This document shows positions 16,005 through 24,337 of a DNA stretch of 24,851 bases, one piece after another. Where the stretch lies: contig CAUYUJ010001345.1 of the NCBI GenBank assembly GCA_963575745.1, positions 77,501 to 102,351 of the forward strand. The letters run 5' to 3'. The position numbers and the translations under genes are program-made. The notes below the pieces were generated by a model that worked only from the letters and a program-made list of their open reading frames with translations, had not been told where the DNA came from and did not search any database. The stretch is from Prorocentrum cordatum. Its lineage: Eukaryota; Sar; Dinophyceae; Prorocentrales; Prorocentraceae. The stretch's first letter is position 1. Each line of letters starts with the position of its first letter.

Positions 16005-17250
16005 ACCATGTCGGCACAGTCCTCACACGATTCGTGGCCCTCAATGGGAGCTCCACTGAAGGACCCAGGAGCCGCACTCGCATGGCACCACCGCACCCAC
16101 TTCGGCACAACCCTCACACGTGTCGTGGCCACATAGGGAGCTCCACCGAGGGCCCTACTGGCTACGCTCGCATGGCACCACCGCGCCAATTTCGGTACAC
16201 CCCTTACACTTTTCGTGGCCCCCAAGGGAGCTCCACCGAAGGCCCCAGTGGCTGCGCTGGAATGGCACCACCGCGCCCATCTCGGCACACCCATCACACG
16301 TTTCGGCTCTGCCGAGGGTCCCAGTGGCTGCGCTCGCATGGCACCACCGCACCCACTTCGGCACAACCCTCACACGCTTCGTGGCCACATAGGGAGCTCC
16401 ACCGAAGGCCCCAGGGGCTGCGCTCGCATGGCACCATTGCACTCATTTCGGCACACCCCTCACGCGCTTCGTGGCCACATAGGGAGCCCCACCGAAGGTC
16501 CCACTGGCTGCGCTCGCATGGCACCACCGCGCCCATCTCGGTACACCGCTCACACGTTTCGTGGCCCCGTAAGGGGGCTCCACCGAGGGCCCCAGTGGCT
16601 GCGCTCGCATGGCACCGCCGTACCCATTCTGGCATACCCCTCACACGTTTCGTAGCCCCATAAGGAGGCTCCACCGAGGTCCCTTCTGGCTGCGCTCGCA
16701 TGGCACCACTGCGCCCATCTCTGCACACCCCTCACTCGTTTCGTGGCCCCATAGAGAGCTCCACCGAGGGACCCAGTGGCTGCGCTCGCATAGCACCACC
16801 GCACCTATTTTGGCACCACTCACACGTTTCGCGGCTCTCAATGGATCTCCACTGGACGCTTGCATGGCACCGGCGCGCCCATGTCGGCGCACCCCTCACA
16901 CGCTTCGTGGTCACATAGGGAGCTCCACCGAGGGCTCCAGTGGCTGCGCTCGCATGGCACCACCGCGCCAATTCCAGCACACCCCTCACACGCTTCGTGG
17001 CCCCCAAGGGAGCTCCACCGAGGGCGGCCCCAGTGGCTGCGCCCGCACGGCACCACAGCACCTACTTCGGCACACCGCTCACACGCTTCGTGGCCCAATA
17101 GGGAGCCCCACCGAAGGCCCCAGTGGCTGCGCTCGCAAGGCACCGCCGCACCCATGTCGGCACACCCCTCACGCGCGTTTGCATGCGCCCACCGCGCCCA
17201 TTTCGATACATCCCTCACGCGCTTCGTCGCCCCATAGGGAGCTCCACCGG
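16005..17250. repeat. 90-bp minisatellite, about 14 units
   Basis: Unit anchor CATGGCACCACCGCGCCCAT recurs at 16081, 16171, 16261, 16337, 16427, 16517, 16608, 16699, 16789, 16863, 16953, 17046 and 17136, with a partial at 17182. Spacing is 90 in most cases, 91 or 93 in three, and 74-76 in two short units. Each unit also carries CTTCGTGGCC, GGGAGCTCCACCGA and CAGTGGCTGCGCTCG. Ninety bases equal 30 codons, so long frames read across it on both strands, but the 91-base units shift the frame. No known protein repeat is matched. Confidence 0.92.
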
Positions 17251-17292
17251 AGACGATACTCACAACTGCGTTACTCACAACTGCACTGTAGA

Positions 17293-17592
17293 AGACATGA
17301 CGTTGGGCTCCAACTTCGCCTCCCGCATCTCACTGAGCAGCGCCAAAGCCCGCTGCCACTGCTCGCCCCTCTCGCAGGCACTGATCCCAGCGCTATAACT
17401 GACGACGTTGGGCTCGAAGCTCGCCTCCCACATCTCGCGCAGCAGCGCCAAGGCCCGCTCCCACTGCCTGCCTGCGCTGCATGCGCTGACCGTCGCAATG
17501 TAACCGCCCGGGCCGACGCCGGAACGCAGTCGAGACGCCTCGCGGAAGAACTGCAGCGCTGCGCGCCACTGCCCCGCCCTCCCAGGCCTCTC
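17293..17592 (-). CDS. PPR exon G, three motifs
   Basis: Minus strand reads RPGRAGQWRAALQFFREASR (part of a motif), then GYIATVSACSAGRQWERALA to SFEPNV, then VSYSAGISACERGEQWQRAL to KLEPNVMSS. The first two motifs are less stereotyped than those in exons A-F, closer to an ancestral PPR gene. At 17592 the reading frame runs straight into foldback element V. If that element and one copy of its flanking CTCTC are mentally removed, the frame continues upstream through LAAAT into 17788-17905 without a stop, so the exon was probably longer. Downstream it ends a few codons after the last motif. Confidence 0.75.
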
Positions 17593-17792
17593 TCGGGTCG
17601 GGCGAAAGGGGGGGATAGCAAAGGGGGGGTTTGAGAATCAGCTCACGTAGCTGATTTTCCCGGCGCCTCCCGGCGCCGGAGGCGGCCATGTATCGAGGAA
17701 TGGGCCCCTCGGTGAGGCCGAAACCAGCTGCATGCAGCAAATTCCGTAACCCCCCCTTTCCCAATCCCCCCCTTTCGCCTGGCCCGACTCTC
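17588..17792. mobile_element. Foldback element V with 5-bp CTCTC flanks
   Basis: Element 17593-17787. Arms about 46 bases: left GGCGAAAGGGGGGGATAGC then AAAGGGGGGGTTTGAGAAT; right is its inverse (GTAACCCCCCCTTTCCCAAT, CCCCCCTTTCGCC). CTCTC lies at 17588-17592 and 17788-17792. Inside are two perfect small hairpins (AATCAGCT/AGCTGATT; CCGGCGCC/GGCGCCGG) and the palindrome GCTGCATGCAGC. CTCTC is low-complexity, so the duplication alone is modest evidence. Confidence 0.72.
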
Positions 17793-17947
17793 GGTGGCCG
17801 CCGCGAGAGAAGGACTGGCAGGCCCTCGGGCTGCGCACAGCGGGGGCCCGGCGGGCCTCCACGGGCCCCCCGCCTGCGGCGGCCTCGGCACTCGCCGCGC
17901 CACCTCCGGAGGGCGTCCTCGGGGGCACTGCCCCGCCCCAGGCTTTG

Positions 17948-18122
17948 GGGTACACCCTGCGAAATGCTTAAGAAATCATGGGTTAAGAAATTCATAGTCT
18001 CAGAACTTGAATAAAAACCCAAAATTTCCATTCAGATCTTAGGAGTTACATTGGAACATTAAGAATAATCAAGACTCTGGCCAAAAAAATAAGTTTTCTT
18101 AAGCATCGCCTAAGGTGTACCC
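17948..18122. mobile_element. AT-rich foldback element VI, 28-bp arms
   Basis: Ends GGGTACACC and GGTGTACCC; arms 17948-17975 and 18095-18122 match at 23 of 28 positions and share ATGCTTAAGAAA. The interior is clearly AT-rich (for example GAACTTGAATAAAAACCC) within GC-rich DNA, a composition break that coincides with the arms. No clear target duplication. MITE-like. Confidence 0.75.
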
Positions 18123-18544
18123 TCTGATCCGACGTTGCAGAAGAGCTGCAGCATCGCAGAAAATGACGACATGAGCCCTGGACCCCACCTTTCTGCGTCA
18201 TTTGTGCGAGCTGGATCGATATGTGTGAGGATCCTGGGGCCCGAAACCGAGCGAAAACGCCTGGAGTGAGAAGATTGCAACGCCAGGATCTGCCCTGGGC
18301 TGCCCCGGGGGCCTGTCGAGGCCAGCCTGGGCTGCCTCCGGGGGCCTGCCTGTGCGCAGCCACAGACGCCTGCCAGGAAGAGCCGCCTCGCCCGGGCGTC
18401 CGACGGGCGCCGGGCATCCGCGGAGGATCTCTGAGCCACAGCGGTTCGATCTGGGCGACCGCGGTGCTTCCGAGTCGCAGCTCTCGACCCCCTCCCCAGG
18501 GCCCGTCTTTCACCCACGGTCGTTTTCTGACTGTCTCTAGAAGC
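18123..18544. other. No gene seen; one 18-20 bp direct repeat
   Basis: GGGCTGCCCCGGGGGCCTG at 18298 recurs as GGGCTGCCTCCGGGGGCCTG at 18329. The remainder is GC-rich and unrecognised; a minus-strand frame of over 130 codons has no family resemblance. Confidence 0.4.
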
Positions 18545-18764
18545 CTCCTAGATGGGATCGGAGTAGATGGGGTCGGAAGATCGCGCCGCATCGACGATAC
18601 ATCGGCGATGCATCGGCGATGTATCGGGGATGCATCGCCGATATCGGCGATGCATGGGCGACGCCAGCGCGGAGAAAATCGGGCTCCACATCGAGCCGCA
18701 TCGGCGATGCATCGGCGATGCGGCGCGATCCTCCGACCCCATCTACTCAGACCCAATTAGGCGG
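18545..18764. mobile_element. Foldback element VII with GATGCATCG core
   Basis: Arms 18561-18611 and 18698-18748 are inverted copies, 47 of 51 identical (GAGTAGATGGGGTCGGA, GATCGCGCCGCATCG). Weaker pairing continues to about 18545 and 18764. Arms and loop are rich in CATCGGCGATG words, giving many nested palindromes. The same vocabulary is at 1003-1044. Confidence 0.78.
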
Positions 18765-19470
18765 CCTGGAGAATGTCTCGTGGCCCGGAAGCGGCCCCCA
18801 GGCAACGAGCAATACGCAAAAAGTCCACCGCGATGTTCGCCAGAACTCTCGGGCTGGGGTCTAGTAGGCGCTCGGAAGCGGCCCCAGAGCCCTGGACTGA
18901 GGCATTCGGCAGCTCCCCCGAGCGAGCATGGAGGGGGGACGAGGAGGGAGGAGGAGGGACGACAAGAAGCACGGCCGAGGAGGACGGACGAGGAGGACGA
19001 GGAGGGAGGAGGGAAGGACAGGGGAGAACAGACTCAAGGAGGCAGGAGTAGGGAGGAGGAGGAAGGAAGGAGGAGGGGTGGCAGGAGGGTGAAGGAGGGA
19101 GGAGGAATTGGCGAGCATCCAGGAGCAACATCAGGGAAGAAGGAGCAGACGGAAGGACCAGAGAGCAAGGAGGAGCTCGAGGGGAGGAGGAGAGGGAGGA
19201 GGAGCACGACGGAGAGGACGGGGGGTCGGAGGACGGGAGCAATACACCACGGCTGCATCCACGGAATGCTGCCAGACGCCCTCCCGTCCCGGGCCACCCC
19301 CTCGCGTCACCCCCGTGCGTGGCGAGCGCCCTGTGGGCCTGCCGCTGAGGCGAGACCCCGCTTTGCGACGGGTCGGCCCTCCATCGGTGCAGCCGGGAGG
19401 GGCGCGGGGAGGGTGTGCGGTCCACAGAGTCCCGGGAGGGGCTGTGCAGCGCTGCCGTCGACCCAGATCA
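18765..19470. other. No gene seen; GGAGGA-rich purine run 18925-19240
   Basis: 18925-19240 is dominated by GGAGGAGGGACGA, GGAGGAAGGAGGA and GAGGGAGGAGGA words without a fixed period. The flanks are unrecognised. Open frames are Glu/Gly/Arg-rich by composition. Confidence 0.55.
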
Positions 19471-19473
19471 GAA

Positions 19474-19770
19474 GGATGCGGGCAAGGATGCAAAGGGCCC
19501 TGGAGGGCCGTGTCCACGTTTTCCGAACGCGGTTGGCCAGCGACAGTCGCAAGGATGCAAGGGTACCCTTGGGAAGGTTGCCCATCCTTACTAGGCGGGT
19601 TGTCAACCCGTGTAGCAAGGATGCACGATAAGGATGCAAGGGCCTTGGACGCCCATTTCGAAGCTTTCCGAGCGAGGCGCGGCCAACGAAAGTGGCGAAG
19701 GATGGACCGAGGAGGCAAGGATGCAAGTGTACCCTTGGGAAGGTTGCCCATCCTTACTATGCGGGTTGAC
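19474..19770. repeat. 166-bp tandem duplication with 14-bp palindrome
   Basis: AAGGATGCAAGGGTACCCTT then GGGAAGGTTGCCCATCCTTA at 19551 recurs at 19717 (one base changed in the palindrome). Upstream parts also match more loosely (GGATGCAAAGGGCCCTGGA against GGATGCAAGGGCCTTGGA). CAAGGGTACCCTTG in copy 1 is a perfect palindrome, enclosed by AAGGATG and CATCCTT; CGGGTTGTCAACCCG follows as another hairpin. Confidence 0.75.
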
Positions 19771-19990
19771 TGTAATTGCTGGGACATTTTAAAGCGAATG
19801 GGTGCGGCGCTAAGGCGAGAGCCGCTTTGAACCAACGATCGTTCATCCACCATTGTGGCTGTTTGAATCGCTAAGCTTGGGGATAGGAAAGTGCAAGGAA
19901 GCCTCAAGCGAGACGCCCAGCCCAGCATAGGGACACGTCTGGTGGTGCGACAGGGGTGAGTGTGCAGAGGGAAGATGGGTGGAGGGCCAA

Positions 19991-20106
19991 TAGAAGAAGG
20001 AACAAGTAGCATAAGCAATAACTGTTGGCGCTCCGCGCGGATTTCTTGGATCTGCGCCGCGCGGAGCGCCAAAAGTTTATGCTTATGCCGGTCTTTCTCC
20101 GTCGAC
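19991..20106. mobile_element. Foldback family III, copy 4, core deleted
   Basis: Left arm AGAAGAAGGAACAAGTAGCA, TGTTGGCGCTCCGCGCGG, ATTTCTTGGATCTGCGC; right arm GCGCGGAGCGCCAAAAGTTT, ATGCTTATGCC, ending at GTCGAC. The whole GC-rich core and the inner part of the right arm are missing, leaving a near-palindrome. Confidence 0.78.
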
Positions 20107-20648
20107 GGAGGAAGACAACAACGGCAGGGGTGCGCGGGGGACGCGCAAACCGTCTGGCCTAGGCCTCGTGAACCTCAGCCCGCGCGAAGGCACTGCCCCG
20201 ATGGAGGCAGAGAAGGGAGCCGGAGGCGCTCACGGATGCGGACGCGGAGGGGCGATCGGCGAGGCGGGGCGGCTGCAGATCGGCCACCCATAGGACGCAC
20301 AAAACACACTAGTACTACATGTCCTCCTTGGAGGCGCGCGGCCGACCCGAACATACAGTATACCCATCTTGTACTTTATCGTTTCCCGAGCGGTGTGGCC
20401 AGGAGGCGCCCGCCACGACGCATATATATATATATATACATACATATATATATATATACATAATTTCTCGGTGAGCGCGTCCCCCCTGGGGAGGCGACGC
20501 ACACACAGTATTAGTATGTTGGGGTGACGCCGACAACATGTTTCAGCGAACAGAAGCCTGCGACAAGCAACGGAACCCCCCGAAACCAACCAACTACATG
20601 TGAAGGTCGCCGAAGACCGCCGAGAACGCCGGGGAGCAATACCGAAAT

Positions 20649-20650
<2 letters not shown>
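20107..20650. other. No gene seen; (TA)n microsatellite at 20425-20462
   Basis: 20425-20462 is TATATATATATATATACATA twice over with a CATA interruption. The rest is unrecognised. ACATGT occurs at 20317 and 20536 but supports no element. Confidence 0.6.
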
Positions 20651-20651
<1 letters not shown>

Positions 20652-20702
<51 letters not shown>

Positions 20703-20818
20703 CGGCGACGACGGCGGCGGCGGCGGCGGCGGCGACGACGGCGGCGGCGGCGGCGGCAGCGGCGGCGGCGGAGGCGACGGCGAGGACGACGGCGAAGAGG
20801 ACGACGACGGCGAGGATC
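20652..20818. repeat. (GAC)n then (GGC)n triplet tract
   Basis: GAC triplets (20655-20703) grade into GGC triplets and back to GAC/GAG mixtures. Poly-Asp/Gly or poly-Thr/Ala frames are artefacts. Confidence 0.92.
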
Positions 20819-21087
20819 ATCGCGCAGGCGGGGCGGGCTAGTCCTCGCGTGCCGCGTGCCTCATGATGGAGTCGGTCACGAAGAGCAGGTTCTCCTTGAT
20901 CGCCATCGGATCCTCGCGGACGAGGAGGGCAAGGCGGATGCCAGCTGCACATCTGCTCCGACCCTGGCCGGGCCAGTCCTGGGCCAGGGATCGGTACCTG
21001 CGCCCTCCTGTCCCTCCCATCGGCCAGTGACGCGTGGGCCCCGGTCCTGGGCATGGGCCTGGGAGATGGCCCTGGCTGGGATCGGTG
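20819..21087. other. No gene seen
   Basis: Ordinary GC-rich sequence between two triplet tracts; no recognisable feature. Confidence 0.4.
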
Positions 21088-21200
21088 TGCTCCGCCTCCG
21101 CCTCCTCCTCCTCCGCCTCCGCCTCCGCCTCCGCCTCCTCCTCCTCCTCCTCCTCCTCCTCCTCCGCCTCCTCCGCCTACTCCTCCTCCTCCTCCACCCC
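21088..21200. repeat. (CTC/CGC)n triplet tract
   Basis: CTCCGCCTCCGCCTCC followed by CTC triplets, ending in CTCCTCCACCCC. Confidence 0.9.
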
Positions 21201-21572
21201 GAGAAGAGGGGGACGCAGGAGGTTCAGGTTGAGCGCGCTGGAGGCGAGTCCAGACAGACGAGCCTGCGGCCGAGCCGAACGTGAGAGTGCCTCTGCTAAA
21301 ATGTGGGTGCAAGCCCTGTGCTGACAGTGGGCCGCCTGGGGCGGCCGCCCAAAGAGGAAAGAACAGAGAAAAGGAGCCGGGAGGGCGAGGAAGGAAGAAA
21401 GGGAGGGAGGCGAGGAAGAAAAGGGGAGGGAGAGAAGGAACTAAGAAGCAGGAAGGGGATGGAGGAGGAAGGGGGAAGGGAGGAAGAGGAGGGAAGGGGA
21501 CTAGTCATAGCAGCCATGATGATAATGTTTGCCAGCGTGAGCCCCAAACAGTGAGCTCTTGTGATGTGGATA
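21201..21572. other. No gene seen; purine-rich run 21350-21505
   Basis: GAAAGGGAGGGAGG, GAAGGGGATGGAGGAGG words without period. Nothing else recognised. Confidence 0.5.
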
Positions 21573-21705
21573 GGTGAGCTACGTATGCTATATACGTGGT
21601 GCACTATATGCGATGTGAATTATGCCGTGCAAGCTGTGTGATGTAAGCTATGTGGTGCGAGAAGTCTGATGCAAGCAAGCTAGGTAGCGTAAGCTATACT
21701 GTGTA
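21573..21705. repeat. 14-bp minisatellite, left part
   Basis: Diverged units of GCTATGTGGTGCAA (GCTGTGTGATGTAA, GCTATGTGGTGCGA, GCTAGGTAGCGTAA). Same unit as at 22091-22328. Confidence 0.75.
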
Positions 21706-21794
21706 ACATTAACGCCGCGCGATCCCAATTAGGGATCTTCTCTCTTCCGAAGCAATCGCATTCAGTTCTGAACCATGGAAGACAGCGCAGTGCA

Positions 21795-21987
21795 AAGAAT
21801 TGCTTGGCATTGCTCGGCATTGCCCGGCATTGCCCGGCACTTCTTGGCATTGCTTGGCGTTGCTTGGCAGTGCGTGACATTGCTTGGCATGTATTGGCAT
21901 CGTTGCTTGGCATTGCTGCTTGGCATAGTTGCTTGGCGCTGTTGCTTGACATTGTTGCTTGGCACTGTTGCCTGGCATTGCGCAGGC
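21795..21987. repeat. Minisatellite shifting from 10-bp to 13-bp period
   Basis: Left half repeats TTGCTTGGCA (10 bases); the right half repeats TTGCTTGGCATTG (13 bases). Minus-strand frames are Gln/Ala/Asn/Met-rich from the repeat. Confidence 0.82.
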
Positions 21988-22090
21988 AACCCCTGGTAAC
22001 CCTGGGCAGCCCGGGGGAACGCCAGCAGGGAAGGCCCCTGCACCTACAGGCTTGTTGCACGAACCCATTAGCCAAAGCCTGGTTGGGAAA

Positions 22091-22328
22091 AATGTGTGGT
22101 TCAAGCTATGTGGTGTGAGCTATGTGGTGCAATCCATGCGGTGCAATATATCTGGTGTAAGCTGTGAGGTGCACGCTAGGTGGTGTCAGCTACGCGGTGC
22201 AAGCGAGGCAGGACAAGCAATGCGGTGCAGTATATGTGGTGTGAGCTATGCGGCATCATCTGTGTGGTACAAAGTGGGCAGCGCAGTCCGTGTGGTGTAA
22301 CCAATGTGGTGCAAGCCCGTGTGATTCG
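22091..22328. repeat. 14-bp minisatellite, right part, about 17 units
   Basis: From 22105 the unit GCTATGTGGTGCAA recurs every 14 bases in strict register (22105, 22119, 22133 and so on to about 22315), with substitutions but almost no indels. Confidence 0.88.
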
Positions 22329-22369
22329 ACCACTGTTGCGTCCTCGCCGTTTCGCTTCTGCTGGGCTTC

Positions 22370-22660
22370 TCCGGCCCCAAGGCGGCTCCAAGATGGCACG
22401 ACGAAGCCCCAAGAGGGGTCCGTCAGGGCTCCCCAGACGGCCCCAAGAGCGCCCCAAGAGCGTCACAGAGGGGGCTCCAGGAGGCGATGGTTCTGGCTCC
22501 GACGGGGGGGAGGCTGATCAGTGCTGCTATCAGTTTTGCCCGATGGTGTCCACGATGGCCCCAAGAGCGCCCCCAAGACCCCAAATAGGACCCCGAGAAA
22601 ACCCAAGAGAGCTCCAAGGGACCACAACGGCCCCCAGAAGGGCCCAAAAGAGCTACGATA
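22370..22660 (-). repeat. CTTGGGG-type array in reverse orientation, block 9
   Basis: Plus strand shows CCCCAAGAGCGCCCCAAGAG and GGCCCCAAGAGCGCCCCCAA, the complement of blocks 1-8. An island without units lies at about 22485-22545. No PPR exon is adjacent. Confidence 0.78.
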
Positions 22661-23029
22661 TGGCACTTGGAGGCCTCCGAGATGCTCACAGGGTCTCTAA
22701 GTTCACCATTGTCGGCTTCTTTACCTCACGATCATACCCTTCCCTCTTCCCACCGGGGCATCGTTTCTGGGTGGGCTGGTGGGATTGCGCGAAGCGTCAG
22801 GGGCAAACAAAACTCACGAATTCGCTGGCCCCACGGGCCAAAGGCGTGCTAAAATCTACGTTGGGAAATTGAAAATGTTTCTACATCGCGCGCGCGGGAC
22901 GGCCCCCGAGGGTCCCCAGACGAAAAGTACCCCGGGCAAGGTCCTGGCAAAAACCCGGCACGTCCCTGGCAGGTCCAGGTCAGAGATGCCTGAACTCCTG
23001 GACGCGGCCCCGGGGGCCCCCCGGAGCGA
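22661..23029. other. No gene seen
   Basis: Mixed sequence including a more AT-rich stretch (22845-22890) between two reverse arrays. No family recognised. Confidence 0.4.
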
Positions 23030-23610
23030 CCCAAGAGCGCCCCGAGGAGGCGACAAGTAGGTGGCAGGCCCCACGGCCTCAGGCCAAGAACGGTCCAAGA
23101 TGGCCCAAGTTGGTCTCAAGACGGCCCAATAGGCGCCCAAGACGCCCCATGAGAGCTCCCAAGAGGGCCCGAAGAGGCAAAGTTCAATGATTTTGCTTAG
23201 GATGTTGACAGAGTTTGGCGTTACTGCCCTTTCAAGCTTCCAACCGCCCAGGACGGCCCAAGATGCCTCCGAGACCGCCCCAAGCCAGCCCAAGAGACCC
23301 CCAGGACAACCCCAAGACGGCCCAAGAGGGCCCCAAGACGGCCAAAGAGACCTCCCCACGGGTCTCCAGAGGCTCCCATAAGAGCCCCAAGAGGGGGACT
23401 CGAATAGACAGATCGAGCTTTCTCCGAAATTGCGGCCCCCAGACCGCCAGCAGGCCCCCAAGAAACCATCAAGAGGACCCCAGAAGCCCAAAAGGGTACC
23501 CAACGGGCTCGCCAAGAGGACCCAGGAGGTCCCAAACATCCGCCAAGAGGCCCCGAAACGGCCTCCCAAGAGACCCCAAAAAGCCTTCCGAAGAGGTGTC
23601 TTGTCCGCGA
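23030..23610 (-). repeat. CTTGGGG-type array in reverse orientation, block 10
   Basis: CCCAAGACGGCCCAAGAGGG and GAGGCCCCGAAACGGCC words, with island-like unique stretches at about 23165-23235 and 23395-23445. The first island, read on minus, ends in TTGAACTTTGCCTCTTCGGG, like the islands of blocks 2, 3 and 5 (TTGCCTCTTGGGG). Confidence 0.8.
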
Positions 23611-23645
23611 GACAGTTTGGTCCCCAATGCCCCGAGAAGCCGTCG

Positions 23646-23755
23646 AGAGGCCTCCTCCTCCTCCTCCTCCGCCTCCTCCTCCTCCACCACCTCATCCCCC
23701 ACCTCCTCCTCCCCCTCCTCCTCCTCCTCCTCCTCCTCCTCCGCTTCCTCCCCTA
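23646..23755. repeat. (CTC)n triplet tract
   Basis: CTCCTCCTC triplets with CCACC and CCCC interruptions. Complementary to the GAG tract at 23916-24063. Confidence 0.92.
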
Positions 23756-23915
23756 TCGAGTCCCCTATCCTCCTTCCCTCCCGCTATGGGGTGGTGCAAA
23801 ATGGTCCAGCGGAATGAGCGAAGCGATGAAATAATAAGAGTACGAAGCAGAAAAATAATAGTAAGCATAAAAAAAACTGAAAGAAGAAATGAGGATGAGG
23901 AGGAGAAGCAAAAAG

Positions 23916-24063
23916 GAGGAGAAGGAGGAGGAGGAGGAGGAGGAGACGCGAGGAAGAGGAGGAGACGCGAGGAGGAGGAGGAGGAGGAGACGCGAGGAGG
24001 AGGTGGAGGAGGAGGACGGAGGAGGAGGAGGAGGAGGAGGCGGAGGAGGGAGGAGGAGGAGGA
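23916..24063. repeat. (GAG)n triplet tract with GAGACGCGAGGA units
   Basis: GAG triplets with four insertions of GAGACGCGAGGA-like sequence between 23942 and 24000. Together with 23646-23755 it forms an inverted pyrimidine/purine pair about 160 bases apart. Confidence 0.92.
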
Positions 24064-24104
24064 GAAGGGAGAAATAGGGGGCCACATTGCCATCCTCATC
24101 CCCC

Positions 24105-24337
<233 letters not shown>

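Noticed and set aside
15740-17634. Two plus-strand frames of over 300 codons across the 90-bp minisatellite.
   Set aside because: They depend on the satellite period, shift at 91-base units, and run antisense through PPR exon G.
18110-18517. Minus-strand frame of 135 codons as a gene.
   Set aside because: No family resemblance, no start context, and its left end lies in foldback element VI.
20317-20541. ACATGT at both ends of a TA-rich segment, with AACATAC/GTATGTT inside, as a possible foldback.
   Set aside because: Pairing is patchy and no arm longer than about 8 bases is continuous.
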